NCBI GenBank assembly: GCA_016867615.1
Contig: VGJG01000035.1
Location: forward strand, 1 to 9,896
Source of the DNA: Candidatus Aminicenantota bacterium
GTDB lineage: Bacteria > Acidobacteriota > Aminicenantia > Aminicenantales > JAFGAV01
Length of the DNA: 9,896 nucleotides
Direction of reading: 5' to 3'
Shown here: positions 5,086 to 9,896 of the stretch, piece after piece
How the letters are laid out: every line of letters begins with the position of its first letter
Position numbering within the stretch: the first letter of the stretch is position 1
Notes under the pieces: model-generated
Database searches by the model: none
Told to the model about the DNA's origin: nothing
What the model saw: the letters and a program-made list of their open reading frames with translations, nothing else
Made by a program: the position numbers and the translations under genes

Positions 5086-6501
5086 CTACTTGGCCGGCTT
5101 GTCGTCCTTGCCCTCGGGGGACAGCTTGTCCTGGAGGTATTTCTTGAGGTCCACGCCGGCCAGGGACTTCACGACCTCGGGCAACTGGGCCAGGATCTCG
5201 GCCACCTGGCCGGTGATCCTGGTCGTGCCCAGGCCTTTGTCGCCGCCGACGACCACGATCTTGTCCACCTTGCTCAGGGGCTCGGCGACGGCCCGGGCCA
5301 ACTCGGGCAGAATGTTCATGTAGGTCTCGAACACGGCCGCCTGGTTGTACTTGTCCCAGGCCTGGGCCTTCTTGGCCATGGCTTCGGCCTCGGCCAGGCC
5401 GCGCTGCCTGACCCGGTCGGCCTCGGCCAGGCCCTCGAGCTTGAGCGCCTCGGCCTTGCCCCGGGCCTCGGCGTGGATGCGGTACTCCTCGGCCTCGGCC
5501 TCGGCCTTGATCTGGTACTTGCGCGCGTCGGCCGGCTTGAGGACCGTGGATTCCAGTTCCTTCTCCCGGCGGGCGATCTCGAGCTGCTCGGTCTTGACCG
5601 CCTCTTCCTTCTCGATCTGCTTGACCTTGGCCTCTTCCTTCTTGATCTCCTGGCTGAGCCGGAACCGCTCGAGCTCGTAGGAGAAGTCGGCCTGGGCCTT
5701 TCTCTGGTTGACCGTCACCTGGGACTCGGCCTTCTTGGCCTCGTTTTCCCACTGGGCTTTGGCGATCAGGGCATCGGCCTGGAGCCGGGCGACCTCGGCT
5801 TCGCGCCGGGCCAGCGAGGATTTGACGACGGACTCTTTCTCGGTCTCGGCCTGGGCGATGGCCGCGTCGCGCTTGGCGGCGGCGATCTGAGGCCGGCTGA
5901 GGGCGTCGATGTAGCCCTGGGTGTCGCTGATGTCCTTGAGGGAGAAGGACAGGACGACCAGCCCCATTTTTTCGAAGTCGGGCTGCAGGGCCTGCACGAC
6001 CCTGGTCGAGAAATCCTGCCGGCCGCGGTAGATCTGCTCCACGGTCATGGTGCCGATGACTTCCCTCATCTTGCCCTCGACGACCGTGGAGGCGACGTCC
6101 CGGATGCCGTCCCTGCCCATTCCCAGGAACTGCTCGGCCGCCAGGTGGATGGCCGTGTCCGCGGAGCCGACCTTGACCTGTCCCATGGCCTCGGCCATGA
6201 GGGGCACGCCGCCGTGGGTCAGGACCTCGGGGGTCTTGACGAACAGGGTGATGACCTCCATGGGCAGGCGGTCCACGCGCTCCAGGAAGGGAAGGAGGAG
6301 CGTCCCCCCGCCCAGACGGATGCGGTAGCCGATCTTCTTCCGCGTGCCGTCGGGCAGGGTCAAGGCCCGCTTCCGGCCGCCGGAGATGATCAGGACTTCG
6401 TTCGGCCCGACCTTGCGGTATTGGACGGCCACCAGGACGATGAACAGCGCGATGAGGCCCACGCCGATGCCGATGAGGATGAGAAGAGTCTGCAGGCTCA
6501 T
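5086..6501 (-). CDS. Flotillin-family (SPFH/band 7) membrane scaffold protein
   Basis: A 471-residue flotillin of normal family length. A single N-terminal membrane segment (about 5-27) is followed by the SPFH/band 7 domain (about 30-200). A long Ala/Glu/Lys/Arg-rich coiled coil (about 205-390) carries EA repeats such as KAEAEAEEYRIHAEARGKAE (333-352). The C-terminal oligomerisation region contains NILPELARAVAEPL and VDKIVVVGGDKG. Flotillins form large inner-membrane assemblies that organise ordered lipid domains and protein complexes. The start is fixed by AGGAGGT (6506-6512), four bases before the ATG. A consensus-like promoter lies about 90 bases upstream, and the next gene begins 27 bases after the stop, so the two form an operon. 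The NfeD-type partner often encoded beside bacterial flotillins is absent from this window. The coiled coil is coded by repetitive GC-rich DNA, for example CTCGGC three times at 5488-5505 on the plus strand. Confidence 0.9.
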   Translation of the reverse strand: MSLQTLLILIGIGVGLIALFIVLVAVQYRKVGPNEVLIISGGRKRALTLPDGTRKKIGYRIRLGGGTLLLPFLERVDRLPMEVITLFVKTPEVLTHGGVPLMAEAMGQVKVGSADTAIHLAAEQFLGMGRDGIRDVASTVVEGKMREVIGTMTVEQIYRGRQDFSTRVVQALQPDFEKMGLVVLSFSLKDISDTQGYIDALSRPQIAAAKRDAAIAQAETEKESVVKSSLARREAEVARLQADALIAKAQWENEAKKAESQVTVNQRKAQADFSYELERFRLSQEIKKEEAKVKQIEKEEAVKTEQLEIARREKELESTVLKPADARKYQIKAEAEAEEYRIHAEARGKAEALKLEGLAEADRVRQRGLAEAEAMAKKAQAWDKYNQAAVFETYMNILPELARAVAEPLSKVDKIVVVGGDKGLGTTRITGQVAEILAQLPEVVKSLAGVDLKKYLQDKLSPEGKDDKPAK

Positions 6502-6595
6502 GAAGACCTCCTGTGAAGCGTCCCCCGGACACCGGCCGGGATGCTCGGATTGCCCTGCCCTCCGGAAGGGCGAAAAAGGCTCTATTTAAAGCAAA

Positions 6596-6624
6596 ATCTT
6601 ATCCTTTGCGCCCTGAGATGTCAA
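6596..6624 (-). promoter_or_regulatory. Sigma-70-type promoter of the flotillin operon
   Basis: On the minus strand a perfect -35 TTGACA (6624-6619) is followed by a 17-base spacer and a -10 TAAGAT (6601-6596; four of six match). Transcription would start near 6589, giving an 88-base leader before the flotillin ATG at 6501. The spacer length is optimal and the sequence just downstream is AT-rich (ATTTAAAG, 6583-6590 on the plus strand), unlike its surroundings. A small hairpin, GCCCT/AGGGC (6557-6571), lies within the leader. Confidence 0.65.
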
Positions 6625-6655
6625 GACAGAGAGGGCGGAGGCTCAAACGTGGAAG

Positions 6656-6672
6656 CCGGTTCGAAGAACCGG
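6656..6672. repeat. Perfect inverted repeat CCGGTTC-GAA-GAACCGG upstream of the flotillin promoter
   Basis: Seven-bp perfect arms (6656-6662 and 6666-6672) flank a three-base centre. Relative to the predicted flotillin transcript start (about 6589, minus strand) the centre is at about -75, and the repeat lies 32 bases upstream of the -35. This is a suitable place for an activator dimer, but the same sequence could form a hairpin that ends transcripts coming from the GT2 gene. The following bases on the minus strand (CTTCCACG) are poor in T, which argues against a strong terminator. Confidence 0.5.
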
Positions 6673-6809
6673 TCTTGTGGCCCACGAACCCCTGGCGAGG
6701 GTCATTGTTAACACGGAATCGGGCATGTTTCCCGGGGGGCTCGTTATATTGGAATGCCGGCAGGCGAGGAGGGGATTGTTACGGCGCCTGTCGCCCGGAA
6801 GGGAAGGGG

Positions 6810-7499
6810 TCAGCCGAAGAGGCCGTAGCGGAGGATGTGGACGACGGCCGCCACGCCGTCCTTCCAGCCGATCTTCTTCCCCTCGCTGTAGTCCCTCCCC
6901 GAGTAGGAGATGGGGACCTCGTAGATGCGGCAGCGGAGCCGGGCCAGCTTGATCGTCACCTCGGGCTCGAACCCGAACCGCTTGGATTTCAGGGCGACCC
7001 TGTTCAGCACGTCCTTCTTGAAGACCTTGTAGCACGTCTCCATGTCGGTCAGGTTGAGGTTGGACATCATGTTGCAGAAGGTGGTCAGGAGCTTGTTGCC
7101 GACGTAATGCCAGAAGAACAGGACCCTGTGGGTCCCGCCCTGGAACCGGGAGCCGTAGACCACGTCCGCCCGGCCGTCCAGGATGGGCTGAAGGAGCAGG
7201 GGGTATTCCCTCGGGTCGTACTCCAGGTCGGCGTCCTGGACGAGGACGATGTCGCCCGCAGCCCGGGCGAAACCCGTCCGGAGCGCGGACCCCTTGCCCC
7301 GGTTCTCCTCATGAAAGAAGACCTTGACCCCGGGGAGGCGGCGGCCCCGCAGCCATTCCCGCGTCCCGTCGCGGGAGCAGTCGTCGACGACGATGATCTC
7401 CTTCTTCAATGCGCCGAGCCGCACGGCCAGGACGCGGCGCAGAACCTCCTCGATCGTCCGGCGCTCGTTGTAGACGGGGATGACGATGGACAGTTTCAT
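6810..7499 (-). CDS. Family 2 glycosyltransferase, polyprenyl-phosphate mannose/glucose synthase-like
   Basis: A 229-residue GT-A glycosyltransferase resembling dolichol-phosphate mannose/glucose synthases. The N-terminus is the nucleotide-binding strand SIVIPVYNE (4-12), then [10 protein letters not shown] (37-46), [12 protein letters not shown] (66-77), the metal-binding D-A-D (89-91), GSRF (116-119), and the [11 protein letters not shown] block (150-160). The end [15 protein letters not shown] (201-215) is typical of the soluble bacterial members. There is no C-terminal membrane segment, so it probably acts at the inner face of the membrane, transferring a sugar from its nucleotide to an undecaprenyl-phosphate carrier. 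The exact sugar cannot be read from sequence. The start at 7499 lies 16 bases after the stop of the UDP-xylose synthase-like gene, with only a weak GGAAAA upstream, which suggests coupling. It is the last gene of this run. Confidence 0.87.
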   Translation of the reverse strand: MKLSIVIPVYNERRTIEEVLRRVLAVRLGALKKEIIVVDDCSRDGTREWLRGRRLPGVKVFFHEENRGKGSALRTGFARAAGDIVLVQDADLEYDPREYPLLLQPILDGRADVVYGSRFQGGTHRVLFFWHYVGNKLLTTFCNMMSNLNLTDMETCYKVFKKDVLNRVALKSKRFGFEPEVTIKLARLRCRIYEVPISYSGRDYSEGKKIGWKDGVAAVVHILRYGLFG

Positions 7500-7515
7500 G
7501 GCTTTTTTCCGGGTG

Positions 7516-8451
7516 TCAGGCGTTCAGCTTTTCCTTGAAATAGGCGATCGTCCGCTCCAGTCCTTCCTCCAGGCCGACACGCGGCCGCCAGCCGAGCCGA
7601 GACCCGGCCAGGGTGATGTCCGGGCAGCGCTGGACCGGGTCGTCCTGGGGCAGGGGTTTGTGAACTATGGGCGACCGGCTCTTGGTCTGCTTGAGTATGC
7701 TCTCGGCCAGCTCCAGGATGGTGAACTCGGAGGGGTTCCCCAGGTTGACCGGCCCGGTCAGGTCCCCCGACTCCATCAGCCCGTGCAGGCCCTCGATGAG
7801 GTCGCTGACGTAGCAGAAAGAGCGGGTCTGGCTTCCGTCGCCGTAGACGGTCAGCGGCTCGCCCCGGAGCGCTTGAACGATGAAGTTGCTCACCACCCGG
7901 CCGTCCTTGACGGCCATGCGCGGGCCGTAGGTGTTGAAGATCCGGGCGATGCGGACGGCCACCCGGTTCTGTCGGTGGTAATCCATGGCCAGGGTCTCGG
8001 CCACGCGCTTCCCCTCGTCGTAGCAGCTCCGCAGGCCGATGGGATTGACGTGGCCCCAGTAGTCCTCGGTCTGGGGATGGACTTCCGGGTCGCCGTAGAC
8101 CTCGGAGGTCGAGGCCAGGAGGATCCGCGCGCCCGTCCTCTTGGCCAGGCCGAGCATGTTGATCGTGCCCATGACGTTGGTCTTGACCGTCTTGATGGGG
8201 TTGTGCTGGTAGTGGATGGGCGAGGCCGGGCAGGCCAGATGGTAGACCTTGTCCACCTCCGCGAACAGGGGATGGATGACGTCGTGGCGGATGAACTCGA
8301 AATCGGACCGTGCGGCCAGGTGGCGGATGTTGTCCTTGCTCCCGGAGAAGCAGTTGTCGACGCACAGGACCTCCGTCCCTGTGCGGAGAAGAAAGTCGCA
8401 GAGATGGCTGCCCAGGAAACCCGCTCCGCCCGTGACCAGGGTCCGGTCCAT
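7516..8451 (-). CDS. UDP-glucuronate decarboxylase-like extended SDR (UDP-xylose synthase)
   Basis: A 311-residue extended short-chain dehydrogenase/reductase. The NAD-binding glycine motif is [10 protein letters not shown] (7-16). The family-diagnostic UXS block is [15 protein letters not shown] (71-85) with [11 protein letters not shown] after it, then [14 protein letters not shown] (114-127) with Thr115 and Glu117, and RSCYDEGKR (141-149) with catalytic Tyr144 and Lys148. Arg275 in DPVQRCPD matches the substrate-binding Arg of UXS. The enzyme would oxidise and decarboxylate UDP-glucuronate to UDP-xylose in the cytosol. Glycine spacing, YxxxK and length are normal. The start at 8451 follows the rph stop by 15 bases, with GGGAGA (8462-8467) overlapping that stop. 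The neighbouring GT2 enzyme fits a surface-glycan role. A related dTDP-glucose dehydratase or UDP-glucose epimerase is less likely because the CPASP-x2-Y signature is intact. Confidence 0.88.
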   Translation of the reverse strand: MDRTLVTGGAGFLGSHLCDFLLRTGTEVLCVDNCFSGSKDNIRHLAARSDFEFIRHDVIHPLFAEVDKVYHLACPASPIHYQHNPIKTVKTNVMGTINMLGLAKRTGARILLASTSEVYGDPEVHPQTEDYWGHVNPIGLRSCYDEGKRVAETLAMDYHRQNRVAVRIARIFNTYGPRMAVKDGRVVSNFIVQALRGEPLTVYGDGSQTRSFCYVSDLIEGLHGLMESGDLTGPVNLGNPSEFTILELAESILKQTKSRSPIVHKPLPQDDPVQRCPDITLAGSRLGWRPRVGLEEGLERTIAYFKEKLNA

Positions 8452-8466
8452 ATCGGCTCTGTCTCC

Positions 8467-9216
8467 CTAATCCCCGTAGGCCATGAACATCCGGCTTTTT
8501 TTTATCAGGATGTCGCGCTGTTTTTGGACGATTTCCGTCACGCCCTTGTCGGCGAGCTGCATGAGCCCGGCCAGGGTCTTGCGGGAGAAGGGGGCTTTTT
8601 CCGCCGAGGCCTGAACCTCCACCAGCTGTCCCCGGTCGGTCTGGACGATGTTCATGTCGAGCTCGGCCGAGGAATCCTCCTGGTAGTCCAGGTCGAGGAG
8701 CAGCTCTCCGGCGACGACGCCCACGGACACGGCGGCCACGAGGTGTTTGAGGGGCATGCGGCCGATGAGCCGCAGGTCCAGCATCCGCTTCAGGCACAGG
8801 GCCAGGGCGATGCAGGCGGCGGAGATCGAGGCCGTCCGGGTCCCGCCGTCGGCCTGGAGGACGTCGCAGTCGACGATGATCTGCCTCTCTCCCAGGAGGG
8901 GCAGGTCGGTGACGGACCTCAGGGCGCGGCCGATCAGCCGCTGGATCTCCTGGCTCCGCCCGCCCTGCATCCTCTCGCGCTGGGTCCGTTTCTCGGTCGA
9001 GCGGGGAAGCATGGCGTACTCGGCCGTGACCCAACCCGAGCCGGTGTTCTTCAGGAAGGGGGGGACCTTGTCCTCGAGCGTGGCGGCGGCCAGGACCCTC
9101 GTCCGGCCGACCTCGATCAGGGCCGAGCCCTCGGCGAAGTCGAGGCAGTCCGGCGTGATCTTGACCGGCCTGAGCTCGTCAGGGGCCCTGCCGCTGGAAC
9201 GCAGTTTTTTCTCCAT
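8467..9216 (-). CDS. rph: Ribonuclease PH
   Basis: A 249-residue phosphorolytic 3'-5' exoribonuclease that trims tRNA 3' ends using phosphate, as a hexameric ring. The RNase PH hallmarks are GRAPDELRPV (9-18), the RSTEKRTQRE segment, the GRSQEIQRLIGRALR phosphate and RNA-binding region, DCDVLQADGGTRTASIS, and LDLDYQEDSSAELDMN with acidic metal-site residues. I chose the ATG at 9216. The frame stays open to an ATG at 9294, but the extra 26 residues are Gly/Pro-rich, unlike the family, and would give 275 residues where about 240-250 is usual. A GGAAG lies three bases upstream, closer than ideal. The chosen start overlaps the end of the LpxL-like gene by 38 bases, which implies translational coupling. 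The common partner rdgB (a dITPase) does not follow; a UDP-sugar enzyme gene does. Confidence 0.92.
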   Translation of the reverse strand: MEKKLRSSGRAPDELRPVKITPDCLDFAEGSALIEVGRTRVLAAATLEDKVPPFLKNTGSGWVTAEYAMLPRSTEKRTQRERMQGGRSQEIQRLIGRALRSVTDLPLLGERQIIVDCDVLQADGGTRTASISAACIALALCLKRMLDLRLIGRMPLKHLVAAVSVGVVAGELLLDLDYQEDSSAELDMNIVQTDRGQLVEVQASAEKAPFSRKTLAGLMQLADKGVTEIVQKQRDILIKKSRMFMAYGD

Positions 9217-9896
9217 GTTCTTCCGGGGGCCGGGACCGCCACCGGTCATGGAACCACAGCCAGGATTCCGGGGCGTCTCGGACTCGGACTTCAATGATTT
9301 TAGTGCAGGCTTGCGTGATTTTCAACACATTCTCCGGCGTGTCCCCGGCGGCCGGGACATCGAGCGGCCGGCCGAGCCGGAGGACATATCCCCCGTCGCG
9401 GCGGGGATGGCTGAAGACGGGCAGGAGGGGGGCGCCGGATTTCAGGTGAAAAACGGCCGGGCCGGGGGTGGTTCCGGCCGCGCGTCCGAAGAAATCCACG
9501 AAGACGCCCTCGCGGCGGAGGACGTTCTGGTCGATGACAATGGCCACGACCTCATTCCGCCGCAGGGCCTCGAGGACCGGCCGCGCCGCGCGGTGCTTGT
9601 GGATGACCCGGGCCCCCAGGCGGCGGCGCAGGGACAGGAGCTCGGCCTCGAGGAGACCGTTGTCCAGCTTGCGGGCGATGACGTGCAGCGGCGCGATGCG
9701 GGACACGGCCAGGGACCCGGCCTCCCAATTCCCGAAATGGCCGGTGAAGAGGAGGACGCCCCGGCCCTTCTCCAGGGCCCGTCGCAGGTTCTCCCCGCCC
9801 TCGAGGTCCACGAGGGATTCGAGACGGTCCCGGCGGAGGGTCTGCATCTTGACCATGTCGGCCAGCATGCCCCCGAACCGGACGAAGGAACGGCGC
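9179..9896 (-). CDS. LpxL/HtrB-family lipid A acyltransferase (5' end outside window)
   Basis: A partial gene: the frame is open to the window edge, and residues encoded upstream of the first in-window ATG (9868) continue the family pattern (R-S-F-V-R-F-G-G), so the true start is beyond 9896. About 239 residues are visible of a protein normally near 290-310. The catalytic motif is GHFGNWE (His44 and Glu49 counted from Met9868), followed by VIARKLDN, the IDQN segment, FVDFFGRAAGTTPG and a C-terminal PESWLWFHDRW. These are hallmarks of late lipid A acyltransferases, which add secondary acyl chains to Kdo-lipid A at the inner membrane. The missing N-terminus should hold the membrane anchor. Its last 38 bases overlap rph. 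LpxL, LpxM or a related glycolipid acyltransferase cannot be told apart here. Confidence 0.87.
   Translation of the reverse strand, partial: RRSFVRFGGMLADMVKMQTLRRDRLESLVDLEGGENLRRALEKGRGVLLFTGHFGNWEAGSLAVSRIAPLHVIARKLDNGLLEAELLSLRRRLGARVIHKHRAARPVLEALRRNEVVAIVIDQNVLRREGVFVDFFGRAAGTTPGPAVFHLKSGAPLLPVFSHPRRDGGYVLRLGRPLDVPAAGDTPENVLKITQACTKIIEVRVRDAPESWLWFHDRWRSRPPEEHGEKTAFQRQGP

Larger units (their letters stand above)
6502..6809. other. 308-base intergenic region between two minus-strand operons
   Basis: This spacer lies between the flotillin start and the end of the GT2 gene. It holds the flotillin Shine-Dalgarno (6506-6512), a leader hairpin (6557-6571), the sigma-70 promoter (6596-6624), a perfect inverted repeat (6656-6672), an 8-bp palindrome TGTTAACA (6706-6713), and a 6-bp inverted repeat CAGGCG/CGCCTG (6761-6766, 6785-6790) with an 18-base loop just after the GT2 stop. 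I see no clear intrinsic terminator for the GT2 operon and no credible small gene. Short open frames crossing it lack good ribosome sites and are overlaps with neighbouring genes. Confidence 0.6.

Noticed and set aside
5488..5505. Three tandem copies of CTCGGC, a possible microsatellite.
   Set aside because: On the minus strand it encodes Ala-Glu repeats that are normal for the flotillin coiled coil.
4430..6532. A 700-codon minus-strand frame bridging the flotillin and the aminotransferase.
   Set aside because: It is out of frame with both recognised proteins, rich in Arg, Pro, Gly and His, and lacks a domain. It is a shadow of codon bias.
6650..6685. GGTTCGA-containing hairpin resembling a tRNA T-arm, with CCCA nearby.
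   Set aside because: The T-loop register is off by one, and no matching 5' acceptor strand, D-arm or anticodon arm lies upstream. It is better explained as a plain inverted repeat.
7480..9297. A 605-codon plus-strand frame opposite the UXS and rph genes.
   Set aside because: It is antisense to two well-supported enzymes and has no recognisable motif. The same GC-bias explanation applies.

Overview
This is a GC-rich, gene-dense stretch of a bacterial chromosome. The genes point to a didermal (Gram-negative) envelope: a lipid A-type acyltransferase, a heptose-pathway isomerase, a UDP-xylose synthase-like enzyme, and GspG-like pseudopilins behind a sigma-54 promoter. I see no phage genes, insertion sequences, rRNA, tRNA or CRISPR. 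The taxon cannot be fixed by eye. High GC, orphan GspG-like pilins and this mix of families would suit an Acidobacteriota or Aminicenantes-like lineage, but that is a low-confidence guess.

Layout. Plus strand, 1-1331: a near-consensus sigma-54 promoter and 5' hairpin lead into two tandem paralogous GspG-like pseudopilins (119-646 and 760-1296). A very strong GC hairpin separates them and a rho-independent-type terminator follows the second. Plus strand, 1414-2702: an extended -10 promoter placed so that transcription should start at the GTG codon of a PlsC-type acyltransferase (1429-2166), which overlaps the phosphoheptose isomerase gene gmhA (2136-2702). Minus strand, 2713-6501, convergent with gmhA: a consensus-like sigma-70 promoter drives a flotillin (5086-6501). 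After 27 bases this is followed by a 781-residue protein (2713-5058) that joins an aspartate-type aminotransferase to a P-loop domain resembling HPr kinase/PEP carboxykinase. Minus strand, 6810-9896: a tight run of LpxL/HtrB-like acyltransferase (5' end outside the window), RNase PH (rph), UDP-glucuronate decarboxylase-like SDR, and a GT2 polyprenyl-phosphate sugar transferase-like enzyme. A 308-base spacer (6502-6809) separates the two minus-strand runs and carries the flotillin promoter and a perfect 7-bp inverted repeat.

How the genes fit. PlsC supplies phosphatidic acid for membrane lipid. The LpxL-like enzyme acylates lipid A. GmhA opens the ADP-heptose branch of LPS core synthesis. The UDP-xylose synthase and the GT2 enzyme supply and transfer sugars for surface glycans. 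Flotillin organises membrane domains. The least ordinary item is the aminotransferase/HPrK-PEPCK-like fusion, which has an altered Walker A and a five-cysteine cluster. Next come the sigma-54-linked pseudopilin pair and the predicted leaderless plsC transcript. I did not find a clearly new multi-gene defence or mobile system.
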